Source of the DNA: DSXH01 sp964532065
GTDB taxonomy: Bacteria; Bacteroidota; Ignavibacteria; Ignavibacteriales; Melioribacteraceae
Assembly (NCBI GenBank): GCA_964532065.1
Contig: CAZHHG010000001.1
Coordinates: 85,503 to 149,502 of the forward strand
Length of the DNA: 64,000 nucleotides
Direction: 5' to 3'
Positions 9,587 to 17,527 of the stretch are shown one piece after another; positions within the stretch are counted from its first letter, which is position 1, and the number at the start of each line of letters is the position of its first letter. The translations under genes and the position numbers were made by a program. The notes below the pieces were generated by a model that had not been told where the DNA came from, ran no database searches, and saw only the letters and a program-made list of their open reading frames with translations.

Positions 9587-10735
9587 ATGAAACTCGCCGG
9601 ACTGTTTAAATTAAGTTTTATAGTGACGATCACCGCTCTCATATTTTTTGATTACACAATTGCAGCAGGTCAGACTCAAACGCCATCTAAACCGAAAACC
9701 AATATTGAAGATGCTCTTAAGTATCCGCGCACCGCCGCTTCTATGCCGGGTCTCTATCCGGGCAAAGTGGCGCAGGTTGATCACGCTGCCTGCACGGCAG
9801 ACGGGAAAATAATTTATCAGGCGGCATACGATATGGTTGCCAGGGGAATGCTCTCTTTAACAGGTGAAAATAATTTAAAAAGCGCGTGGCTTAAATTTAT
9901 TTCGCCCAGAGACAGAATTGGTTTGAAAGTTAATCCTGTTGCCGGGCCTCAGCTATCAACAAGTGTTGAAGTAACACAGGCTGTCGTAAAACAGCTTGAA
10001 GATGCCGGGGTGCCAAGAAGCAACATTATTATTTGGGACCGGAGGGAAGAGCAGTTATTCGAAGCCGGATTCAATAATGAAAATTTTCCGGGGATTAAAA
10101 TCATCGGAACCGAGCGGCCTGAAAACGGCTCGATGTACGATGAGAACGGAAAACTCCACAGTCTGAAAATGATTGATACTACGTGGTACTACTGGGCTGA
10201 TTATGAAGAGAAATATGATTCCGCTACAATTCCATACATGGTAAACGAAGGAAAATTTTCCTACTTCACAAAAATCGTTACCGAAATGGTGGATAAGATC
10301 ATCAACATCCCTATTCTAAAGAACGCGGGCGCCTCTGTTACTCTCTGTCTTAAGAACCTCGCTTACGGATCTGTTACAAATACGGGCCGTCTCCATAAAT
10401 ATCTCTGGGCTGAGACTACTGCAGAAGTAAATGCATTCCCTCCTCTCCGGGATAAAGTGGTTCTGAATATAGCCGACGGAATTAAGGGCTGCTTCAACGG
10501 CGGGCCCGGCGCTAATCCGCAATTTTTCTGTGAATACAAAACTGTACTTATCGGAACCGATCCGGTCGCTGTTGACCGGGTTGGATATGATATTGTTATA
10601 AAAGAGAGAATTAAAAGGGGCGTTCAGAAAGAGGATAATCCGCGCGGAAGAATTTTTTTGGAGCTTTCTCAGAATCTGAATCTTGGAATTGCGGATCTTG
10701 AAAAAATTACATGGTCTAAAATAGAATTGAAATAA
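9587..10735 (+). CDS. Exported DUF362 domain protein
   Basis: 382 aa with an N-terminal signal (hydrophobic 8-26, then A-A-G). The DUF362 core runs about 100-345: D-R-I-G-L-K-V-N-P, then T-S-V-E-V-T-Q-A-V-V-K-Q-L near 127-140, I-I-I-W-D-R-R near 148, and the family hallmark G-T-D-P-V-A-V-D-R near 323. DUF362 proteins often carry ferredoxin domains, but none is seen here and few cysteines are present. The function of the family is not established. Exported DUF362 proteins commonly sit near genes for redox or polysaccharide enzymes, and here a molybdoenzyme operon lies downstream on the other strand. Start: the ATG gives a plausible signal peptide; the Shine-Dalgarno is weak. Confidence 0.82.
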   Translation: MKLAGLFKLSFIVTITALIFFDYTIAAGQTQTPSKPKTNIEDALKYPRTAASMPGLYPGKVAQVDHAACTADGKIIYQAAYDMVARGMLSLTGENNLKSAWLKFISPRDRIGLKVNPVAGPQLSTSVEVTQAVVKQLEDAGVPRSNIIIWDRREEQLFEAGFNNENFPGIKIIGTERPENGSMYDENGKLHSLKMIDTTWYYWADYEEKYDSATIPYMVNEGKFSYFTKIVTEMVDKIINIPILKNAGASVTLCLKNLAYGSVTNTGRLHKYLWAETTAEVNAFPPLRDKVVLNIADGIKGCFNGGPGANPQFFCEYKTVLIGTDPVAVDRVGYDIVIKERIKRGVQKEDNPRGRIFLELSQNLNLGIADLEKITWSKIELK

Positions 10736-10770
10736 TCCGTTATCAGTATTGAATCTTAACATTAGCGATG

Positions 10771-10795
10771 ACCGGTGACGATATGCGTCGCCGGT
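10771..10795 (+). terminator. Intergenic hairpin, possible weak terminator
   Basis: ACCGGTGACG and CGTCGCCGGT can form a 10-bp stem with one G-U pair and a 5-base loop. The following bases (ATTCTATAATAA) are A/T-rich but lack a true U-run, so it may attenuate rather than stop transcription between the DUF362 and DUF6599-like genes. Confidence 0.4.
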
Positions 10796-10822
10796 ATTCT
10801 ATAATAAACGGAAGTATCATAT

Positions 10823-11686
10823 ATGAAAAAAATAGTTGTTGCTTACTTTATTCTTACTTTAAGCATGTTTGGGCAATCAAACGATAATTTTCCGAAACTT
10901 ACCGGCCCGGAAATTCCGGGTTCAAAAATTACAAGGGAACAGAATTTTGACGGTAGCGGACTCTGGGGATATATTAACGGCGGAGCCGATATATTTCTTG
11001 AGTACGGATTTGAAAATTTACTTCTGCAGGAAATTGATATTTCCAATCATAGATTTAAAATTGAATTCTACCGGATGAATAGTCCCGAATCGGCTTTCGG
11101 AATCTATTCTGCATCTCATTACAGGTGCGACCGGCGATCGAACAAACTACAATTCAATTGCATCACAGATTACCAGATTCAGTTTGCAACGGGGAATTAT
11201 TATATATCAATAATTAATATGAACGGAAGCGCTGAAGAACAAAAAATTTCCGGGAATATTTTCGAAATAATAATTTCAAAAATTGACGCGCCCGAATTTG
11301 TTTTTCCGCAATTTTTTGAAAACTCTAATCTTCTCCCGGTCATGGAATTTTTAAAACATTTTAAAGGGATACTCGGAATTCAAAACGGTGTTCCCGAGTG
11401 GTACGATTACTTTGAGAAATATGACGGATACGGAATTTATCTCTTACCGGTAGAAGCAGGGGCGGTTATTGTGAATATAGCGCTGGTAAAATTTAAAAGA
11501 GAGAATGATGCGGATGATTTTATAAAAGGATTAAAGGGAAATGTTGAAACTGCCGGCGGATATAAGAAAATATCGGACGGGAAAAATTCAAGAATTGTAA
11601 AACGTGTAAACGAAACCGAACTGATCTTTATGGAAGGGAATCTCGGTATGGAGGAAATGGAAAAACTCGCTTTAAAAATTCTTTAA
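10823..11686 (+). CDS. Exported DUF6599-like protein
   Basis: 287 aa, short signal peptide (ends near M-F-G-Q-S). The N-terminal half has the segment L-W-G-Y-I-N-G-G-A-D-I-F-L-E-Y-G-F (about 48-65) followed by R-F-K-I-E-F-Y-R-M-N-S-P-E-S-A-F-G-I-Y-S, which I associate with DUF6599. The role of that family is unknown. A second similar alpha/beta half follows around 175-287 (Y-L-L-P-V-E-A-G-A ... F-I-K-G-L-K-G). It follows the DUF362 gene by 87 bases containing a hairpin; the pair may be co-transcribed. Only 14 bases separate its stop from the convergent methyltransferase gene, with no terminator hairpin between them. Confidence 0.65.
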   Translation: MKKIVVAYFILTLSMFGQSNDNFPKLTGPEIPGSKITREQNFDGSGLWGYINGGADIFLEYGFENLLLQEIDISNHRFKIEFYRMNSPESAFGIYSASHYRCDRRSNKLQFNCITDYQIQFATGNYYISIINMNGSAEEQKISGNIFEIIISKIDAPEFVFPQFFENSNLLPVMEFLKHFKGILGIQNGVPEWYDYFEKYDGYGIYLLPVEAGAVIVNIALVKFKRENDADDFIKGLKGNVETAGGYKKISDGKNSRIVKRVNETELIFMEGNLGMEEMEKLALKIL

Positions 11687-11700
11687 TTATATTTTCAAAA

Positions 11701-12345
11701 TTAAGAACCGATACTGAAGACACCCATTTTTTTAAAATAGCCGACGTAGAATTTTTTTCCTTTCTGTAAATCGACATACTCGGATTTTAATTCGGTAAAT
11801 CCTGTCTGTGCGGCAATATCAACAAATCTGTTAACTTCAACAAGCTTAAGCAGGTTACTAAGCAGCTTTAGTGATTCAAAGGGGGTGTCCGAAACAGGAG
11901 CAGAATGCTCGCTCGGAAGCTGAAGCACTACACTCATAATACCGCCCCAATTAAGCCAACGGTAAATATCCGCTACAAGTTTATCGACATCCACATACTC
12001 AAAAACAAGCGCCGCATGAACCAGATCAAAAGAACTTTTTCTGAAATCAATTGAATTGAGGTTGGCACACAATAGATTAAGATTCGGCAGATCCTCTGCG
12101 AACCACGCACGGCACTCGGATAGATACCTGTAATTAATATCGATACCTAGAATGAGTTCGAGTTCTCTCCCGATCAGATGTTCAAAACCGTTTCCGGTAG
12201 TTGAACCCGGGATACAGACAGAGCGGGGATTAAATTGATCAACTGCTCTCCTGAATATCTCGTTAAGAACCGGAAGCTGTTGAACATCGGGCGCGGACAT
12301 GTGAGCTTCATAATCGGACGACGGTATTTGGAGCCAGGGATTCAT
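11701..12345 (-). CDS. Class I SAM-dependent methyltransferase
   Basis: 214 aa, cytoplasmic. SAM-binding motif I is at about 42-54 (S-V-C-I-P-G-S-T-T-G-N-G), motif II acidic G-I-D-I-N near 68-72, and a post-motif region F-D-L-V-H-A-A-L-V-F-E-Y near 104-115, as in Methyltransf_11-type enzymes. It is the last gene of the molybdoenzyme operon, 19 bases after the Memo-family gene. Its substrate cannot be read from the sequence. A place in the operon suggests either modification or assembly of the complex, or handling of a methylated respiratory substrate or product; both are inference. Confidence 0.75.
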   Translation of the reverse strand: MNPWLQIPSSDYEAHMSAPDVQQLPVLNEIFRRAVDQFNPRSVCIPGSTTGNGFEHLIGRELELILGIDINYRYLSECRAWFAEDLPNLNLLCANLNSIDFRKSSFDLVHAALVFEYVDVDKLVADIYRWLNWGGIMSVVLQLPSEHSAPVSDTPFESLKLLSNLLKLVEVNRFVDIAAQTGFTELKSEYVDLQKGKKFYVGYFKKMGVFSIGS

Positions 12346-12364
12346 AAAGGCATAGTGACCTTAT

Positions 12365-13432
12365 TTAATTATTGATATAGAGTCCAAGCGAAAACCATCC
12401 GCACCAGTGCCGATAGGAGAAAGGCGCGGTTAATCCCATTCCCGAATCGCGGAACGGCAGAACTTTTTCTGTAAATGTATCCGAATATTTGAACAGCTCT
12501 CCTTCGATCTCCTCTCCGGTTAAAGCAGTAACAATTTTTTTTACGGTCATCAGCCCAAAAACAACCGGATACCTTCCGCACCAGAGAGGAATAGTGTTCT
12601 CCCCTGTCTGATCCGGCCATAATTCTTTTGTGAGATTTAAAATTCCTTCACTTGTTATTTGAAAGGATAAATTTTCACTGATAATTCTTTTGTCGTTATC
12701 TGTTGCGGTTTTATGAGCAGATGCATCCATTCCGTATGGCGAATTATTGAAATCCTCTCCGTAATGATTCGCGTCGTTTGAGATAAGGAAGAAAATATCC
12801 TTTCCGATTTCCAGACGGTTATCCTTAATATATCTGAGAATTATGCCGGATAATTTTTCACTTATAATCTCCATCCTATCATAAGGGATGCGGGGAATCA
12901 TAACCGGTGTGATTTTTACGCTGCGGTTGTAGTATTGTAAAAAAGGAATCAGAGCTTCGATCGAATGCTCTAAATGATGAGCTTTGTTACTGACCATCAC
13001 AAATTCTTTATCAAGCTCTGATTTAATGGCTTCTCGCAATGGTGATATTTTAACGCTGCCATAAGGACCGGTCCATTCATCGTACTCGTCTAAAATCAGA
13101 ACATCCGACGGATTGTTCAGCTCGTTCCGGACGGTTCCGTGCGTTACTCCGAAAACGACGACTTCTTTTGTTCTTATACGGCTGAAGAGAGGATAATAGA
13201 CCTTGCCGGCGTAAAGATAATCATCATGTACCGAGATTCCGCCGATCAATTTTTTATCCGTGCTGTTATTAATTTTCAATTCACCGGACAGATAATTCAT
13301 GAATGAGTTCATCTCCTCCGCGCTCCAGCAGAAACCTACATCATCCCTGACCGGACGGATCGACTGAGAATAGAGATAACCAAGTGAATTAAAGAATAAA
13401 ATAAATAATGCAGCGGACAGTTTAATTCTCAT
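12365..13432 (-). CDS. Exported Memo-family (AmmeMemoRadiSam protein B) protein
   Basis: 355 aa with a signal peptide (hydrophobic 6-19, ends near L-Y-S-Q-S). The Memo fold is indicated by G-G-I-S-V-H-D-D-Y-L-Y-A-G near residue 64 (usual P-H-A-G-Y-x-Y-S-G), V-F-G-V-T-H-G near 91, the strongly conserved H-H-L-E-H-S-I-E-A-L-I-P-F-L near 152-165, and S-N-D-A-N-H-Y-G near 213-220. Memo proteins are structurally related to non-haem-iron LigB dioxygenases; the bacterial ones usually sit with AMMECR1 and radical SAM genes and are cytoplasmic. Here it is exported and lies in an operon with an exported molybdoenzyme. The A-to-V and G-to-D changes in the first motif leave the His in place, so metal binding is plausible. 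Confidence 0.75.
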   Translation of the reverse strand: MRIKLSAALFILFFNSLGYLYSQSIRPVRDDVGFCWSAEEMNSFMNYLSGELKINNSTDKKLIGGISVHDDYLYAGKVYYPLFSRIRTKEVVVFGVTHGTVRNELNNPSDVLILDEYDEWTGPYGSVKISPLREAIKSELDKEFVMVSNKAHHLEHSIEALIPFLQYYNRSVKITPVMIPRIPYDRMEIISEKLSGIILRYIKDNRLEIGKDIFFLISNDANHYGEDFNNSPYGMDASAHKTATDNDKRIISENLSFQITSEGILNLTKELWPDQTGENTIPLWCGRYPVVFGLMTVKKIVTALTGEEIEGELFKYSDTFTEKVLPFRDSGMGLTAPFSYRHWCGWFSLGLYINN

Positions 13433-13455
13433 AACTTTTTAAGATCCTCAAAAAA

Positions 13456-14364
13456 TCAGACTCCGATCCTTGAATAGATTGCGTAAAAAATATAACGGCC
13501 GATTAATTCCTGTAACAACAGGATTCCGAAATAGAATGCATAATATCTTTTGCGGATCAATAGATTACCATCAATTCTATTCTTCCTTAGAATTAAAAGA
13601 AGCCAGATAAATGCCGTAATTATTAATAGAACCCGCAGTAGCAACAGAAAAAGATTTTCATTAATCAGCAAATCAAAACTATCGCTGAATATTCCGTTTG
13701 AAAGATAGAACGGCTGATAAATAATAATTATCAACTGAATAAAAAGCGTTGTGAGAATAAATTTAGAAATCATACTGAAAGTGTTTGCGAGATTTCCCGG
13801 CTGAAACTCTTTAAGGCGGGAAAAATATTTTTCCTTATTCATCACAATGTTTATTGCATGAAGTATAGCGCCGCTTCCCAGAATCAATGACGTCATTACA
13901 AATGAGAGCGGTGTAAAAAAATTATTCCACACAGGTACAGTCCCGAGCATATAGACGAGGGACATGGAAGCAATTGTAATATATCCGAGGAGTACTGTAA
14001 TAAGCGCAAGGATAAAAATTATTTTTCTTTCGTTTCCTTTTTTAATAAAGAAGAGAAGAAAGACACCTCCGCTGAATAAAAAGAGGATTAACGAAAGAAT
14101 TTCCCTGCTGAGCCAGGAGGATTCCAGGTTATTGAGAGCATTGATTGCGTTGAGAGGCGATCCGAGATGAAATGCAGCTACAATTACAGAAAGTACAAGA
14201 ATAAATCCGGTAACATTTAAAATCGGTCGTCCTGCTGCTGAGAAGACTCCCGCTTCGAGCTTAATGAATTTAACTTCGTTAACAATACCCAGAAAGAGGA
14301 AAGCACCTACGGACATCTGTATCATTACTGTAAATAATATGAGGGGCCATTCTGCAAGATGCAT
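13456..14364 (-). CDS. DmsC-like membrane anchor subunit
   Basis: 302 aa with eight or so hydrophobic segments. It begins M-H-L-A-E-W-P-L-I-L-F-T, the DmsC N-terminal signature (E-W-x-L-v-x-F-T). As in DmsC it should anchor the catalytic and Fe-S subunits on the outside of the inner membrane and pass electrons from menaquinol. It starts one base after the Fe-S subunit stop, indicating translational coupling. Sequence conservation beyond the N-terminus is weak, as is usual for this family. Confidence 0.82.
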   Translation of the reverse strand: MHLAEWPLILFTVMIQMSVGAFLFLGIVNEVKFIKLEAGVFSAAGRPILNVTGFILVLSVIVAAFHLGSPLNAINALNNLESSWLSREILSLILFLFSGGVFLLFFIKKGNERKIIFILALITVLLGYITIASMSLVYMLGTVPVWNNFFTPLSFVMTSLILGSGAILHAINIVMNKEKYFSRLKEFQPGNLANTFSMISKFILTTLFIQLIIIIYQPFYLSNGIFSDSFDLLINENLFLLLLRVLLIITAFIWLLLILRKNRIDGNLLIRKRYYAFYFGILLLQELIGRYIFYAIYSRIGV

Positions 14365-14365
14365 T

Positions 14366-14983
14366 CTATACCTCCTCCTTATTATTTACCTTTAGATTAC
14401 CCTCTGTTATCCGGAAGGAATCCTTATGCGGTTTAATTACAACAGCCGGCCTGGTTAAATTCATATCGGGAAGCGGATGAATCTCGCGGATTTCTCCGTA
14501 TTTCTTCCGGAGGGCTTTCATCTCCCCGAATTCAAGAACTCTCATCGGGCAGGCATCTACGCAGGACGGGTTTCTGCCTTCATCTATATAATCATAACAG
14601 AGAGTACACTTGGACATAACGCCTTTATCCGGATCGTATTGCGGTGACCCGTAGGGGCATGCCCATTCACAATATCTGCATCCGATACATTTTTCTTCAT
14701 CTATCAGCACTATCCCGTCTTTGCGTTTATAGATTGCTTTAGCCGGACAGACTTTTGCGCAGACAGGATCCTCGCAATGATTGCATGCCATCGAGATATT
14801 GTAAGTAAGGATGTTATGTTTCCAGGAATTCCCTTCTTGTATCCAGTTGCCTCCGCTAACTTCGTAAACTCTGCGCCATAAAACTCCTGCAACTGAATCA
14901 TGTTTATCATTGCATGCGGCCTGGCACGCTTTGCAGCCGGAACATCTGCTTGTATCGATATAGAATCCGTATTGTCTGCTCAT
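14366..14983 (-). CDS. DmsB-like 4Fe-4S electron-transfer subunit
   Basis: 205 aa with four ferredoxin-like cysteine clusters: C-S-G-C-K-A-C-Q-A-A-C near 14-24, C-N-H-C-E-D-P-V-C-A-K-V-C near 67-79, C-I-G-C-R-Y-C-E-W-A-C-P near 99-110, and C-T-L-C-Y-D-Y ... C-V-D-A-C-P near 126-146. This is the four-[4Fe-4S] layout of DmsB/PhsB-type subunits that bridge the molybdenum subunit and the membrane anchor. No signal peptide, as expected for a subunit exported with its Tat-carrying partner. It begins six bases after the catalytic-subunit stop. Confidence 0.92.
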   Translation of the reverse strand: MSRQYGFYIDTSRCSGCKACQAACNDKHDSVAGVLWRRVYEVSGGNWIQEGNSWKHNILTYNISMACNHCEDPVCAKVCPAKAIYKRKDGIVLIDEEKCIGCRYCEWACPYGSPQYDPDKGVMSKCTLCYDYIDEGRNPSCVDACPMRVLEFGEMKALRKKYGEIREIHPLPDMNLTRPAVVIKPHKDSFRITEGNLKVNNKEEV

Positions 14984-14989
14984 AAAAAT

Positions 14990-17389
14990 TTAGGCTCTCT
15001 CCACCTGAACCATTATTGTATGCTGTGCATTTCCGAATGCAAGGGGCGTCCATTTTTCGGAAGTCAGAACGTTTATACATCCGCGCCGGTCGATTCCGTT
15101 TTCATCCGGAGTCCACCATCCGCCCTGCGGAATATCGATTACTCCCGGAAGGATCCTATTGGTTACACGGCATTTAATTATGATCGTACCTCTATCATTA
15201 AATACTTTTACTTCATCGCCGTCTTCAATGTTACGCTCGGCCGCATCAATCGGATTAATAAAAACTCTCTGCGGAAAAGCCCCGTCGGTCCATTCATTAT
15301 TATCGTGGGTCGAGTGAACCCGCGGCATATAATGATGGCCGAGCGCCTGGAGCGGATATCTTCCGGACTCCCGGCCGAACGGACTTTCCCACTCCTGAAT
15401 ATATTTGGGAACAGGAGGAATAGTACCGGGCGAATTCATTTCAAATAATGTCCTGGAAAAAATTTCGATCTTACCTGAAGGAGTTTTGAGAGGATTTTTT
15501 AGGGGATCTTTCCGGAAATCCCTGAAAGCAATTTTGGGATCGGTAACCGGAAGCGAATAAACTCCGGCGTTGCTCTTTTCAAATTCTTTGAGGCCCGGAA
15601 CATCCGGGAAACGGGTTTTGCGGTATTCTTCCAGCGACCATTCAATCCACCCTTTTTCATCCCGGCCTTCGGTGTAGAGGTCTTTAACACCGAACCTTTC
15701 AGCAATTTCAGAACAGATCCTGTAATCGCTTTTAGTCTCGAAAGGAGGATCAACAATTTTCGGCATTAAAATCACTTCATCGCCGTACTTCCATCCGTCT
15801 TCAAGTCCCCACACTTCAAATTGAGTACAAACCGGAAGAACTATATCGGCAAACTTTGCCGTAGGCGTCATAAACTGTTCATGCACAACCATGAACTCAA
15901 CTAATTTTTCATCTTCCAAAATTTTTGCGGTTCTGTTTACATTAGCATGCTGATTGATCAGAGCGTTTGTTGCAACCGCATAGATCAGTTTAATATTGTT
16001 ATCAAGTTTATCTGCGCCCGTAACACCCTCGGAACCTGTCATTTCCTTCCCGCGGAGTACAGCTTCGGTCCAGAGGAATGTAGGGATTCTTGTTTTAACC
16101 GGATTAGGTCCGGTTGGAAAGACATTCCAGAATGGTCCGCCGTCATCGGCCTGAAGAGCGATACCGCTAGCACAGCCACCCGGTATTCCGATATTTCCTG
16201 TCAGCGATGCAAGGACGCATCCGGCTATTACTGAAGTTTCGCCGAAAGCGCGCCTCTGCATTCCGTAACCCTGATAGAGCATTCCGGGTTTTGCGGTTGC
16301 ATACTCCCGTGCAATACTTATTATAGTTTCTTTGGGTACAGTCGTAATCTCTTCGGCCCACAGAGGGGTTTTTGGTATTCCGTCGCGGGTGCCTAAAATG
16401 TAATCTTTATAACTCTCTTCCTCTTCAAGTCCCTCCGGCATTTGAGAAGAATCAAAACCGACGCAGTATTTATCCACAAAATTTTTATCATAGAGATTTT
16501 CCGTAATTATCACATAGGCCATTGCGCTCATCATTGCGACATCGGTACCGGGCCGAATCGGGATCCACTCGTCAGCAAGAGCAACGGCACTCATGGTCAT
16601 TCTCGGATCGATGCAGATAATTTTAGCGCCGCTCTCTTTAGCTTTCTTCAGAAAAAATTCGCTGTTGGTTCCGTCACGCATTTCGCACGGATTCCAGCTC
16701 CACATAATAATGTATTTGGAGTTGACCCAGTCCTGTCTTTGATTGCCTGTAACGTTTGTTCCGAATACATAAGGAGTTGCTTTCGAAATCGCAGCCCAGC
16801 TGTAGCTGTTATAAAATCCAAGCGAACCGCCGATCAGGTTGAATAAACGAACCGCTGTTTGCCGTCCGTTAACCTGATTATAACTTCCGGTACCGTAAGG
16901 GACATAAATAGAACTGTTGCCGTAAGTATTTTTGATTCTATTAATCTCGCTTACAATTTTATCGTAGGCCTCGTCCCAAGTAATCCTCTCAAATTTCCCT
17001 TCACCTCTTTTACCAGTTCGTTTTAAAGGATATTTCAGCCTGTCGGGATGATACTGTCGCTTTCTGTAAGCTCTTCCTCTAATGCAGGCCCGGAGCTGGG
17101 GATCTTCGATTGAGTCGTTTGGGCGGTCGTCCGTTTCAATGCGGATAATTTTTTCATCTTTAACATAGACTTTCAGGAGGCATCGTCCGCCGCAGTTATG
17201 AGCCGGGCAGCCGGTACGCACTATCCTGTCGGCAAAAACAAATGGGCGTGTTTTAGATTCGAAAGAGGTAACAACACCGGAGATCCCGCCGGCTGTAAGC
17301 GCGGTGGCGCCGAGAGCCGAGGACCATTTTAAGAATTCGCGTCTCGATAAACCGAACGGATTACTTCTGCTTTCTTCCCTTTCTTTCAT
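14990..17389 (-). CDS. DmsA-like molybdopterin oxidoreductase, catalytic subunit
   Basis: 799 aa from the ATG at 17389; an upstream in-frame TTG at 17425 would add 12 residues, and neither has a good ribosome site. Tat signal S-R-R-E-F-L-K near 15-21, then a hydrophobic stretch. A [4Fe-4S] ligand set follows (C-P-A-H-N-C-G-G-R-C, with a later C in R-A-C-I-R-G-R). DmsA-like features: P-D-R-L-K-Y-P-L-K-R, G-E-G-K-F-E-R-I-T-W-D-E-A, and a Y-S-W segment where DmsA has its molybdenum-ligating Ser (Y-S-S/T). The C-terminal molydop-binding domain contains D-G-D-E-V-K-V-F-N-D-R-G. Likely a Mo-bisPGD reductase facing the periplasm. The physiological acceptor (DMSO, S-oxide, N-oxide or other) is not determinable. 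First gene of the five-gene operon. Confidence 0.88.
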   Translation of the reverse strand: MKEREESRSNPFGLSRREFLKWSSALGATALTAGGISGVVTSFESKTRPFVFADRIVRTGCPAHNCGGRCLLKVYVKDEKIIRIETDDRPNDSIEDPQLRACIRGRAYRKRQYHPDRLKYPLKRTGKRGEGKFERITWDEAYDKIVSEINRIKNTYGNSSIYVPYGTGSYNQVNGRQTAVRLFNLIGGSLGFYNSYSWAAISKATPYVFGTNVTGNQRQDWVNSKYIIMWSWNPCEMRDGTNSEFFLKKAKESGAKIICIDPRMTMSAVALADEWIPIRPGTDVAMMSAMAYVIITENLYDKNFVDKYCVGFDSSQMPEGLEEEESYKDYILGTRDGIPKTPLWAEEITTVPKETIISIAREYATAKPGMLYQGYGMQRRAFGETSVIAGCVLASLTGNIGIPGGCASGIALQADDGGPFWNVFPTGPNPVKTRIPTFLWTEAVLRGKEMTGSEGVTGADKLDNNIKLIYAVATNALINQHANVNRTAKILEDEKLVEFMVVHEQFMTPTAKFADIVLPVCTQFEVWGLEDGWKYGDEVILMPKIVDPPFETKSDYRICSEIAERFGVKDLYTEGRDEKGWIEWSLEEYRKTRFPDVPGLKEFEKSNAGVYSLPVTDPKIAFRDFRKDPLKNPLKTPSGKIEIFSRTLFEMNSPGTIPPVPKYIQEWESPFGRESGRYPLQALGHHYMPRVHSTHDNNEWTDGAFPQRVFINPIDAAERNIEDGDEVKVFNDRGTIIIKCRVTNRILPGVIDIPQGGWWTPDENGIDRRGCINVLTSEKWTPLAFGNAQHTIMVQVERA

Positions 17390-17490
17390 CTGATTTGAAA
17401 ATACCGGTATTAAATTCCTATGCAACTTAGCTGATTGAAATTAAAGATGAAAGTTATTGATACTGATTTCTATTATTACAGATGATAAAA

Positions 17491-17516
17491 TAAAACCGGC
17501 TCCATCATGGAGCCGG
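17491..17516 (-). terminator. Intrinsic terminator
   Basis: CCGGCTCCA-TCA-TGGAGCCGG, a 9-bp perfect stem. On the minus strand it is followed by TTTTATTTTATC. It ends the gene that stops at 17528. Confidence 0.85.
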
Positions 17517-17527
17517 ATTATTCACTA

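Noticed and set aside
10316..10762. 148-codon minus-strand open frame over the end of the DUF362 gene
   Set aside because: Antisense to a clear DUF362 domain, with no ribosome site or similarity.
14900..15448. 182-codon plus-strand open frame inside the molybdoenzyme genes
   Set aside because: Antisense shadow of two strongly supported genes; the translation has no domain or signal features.
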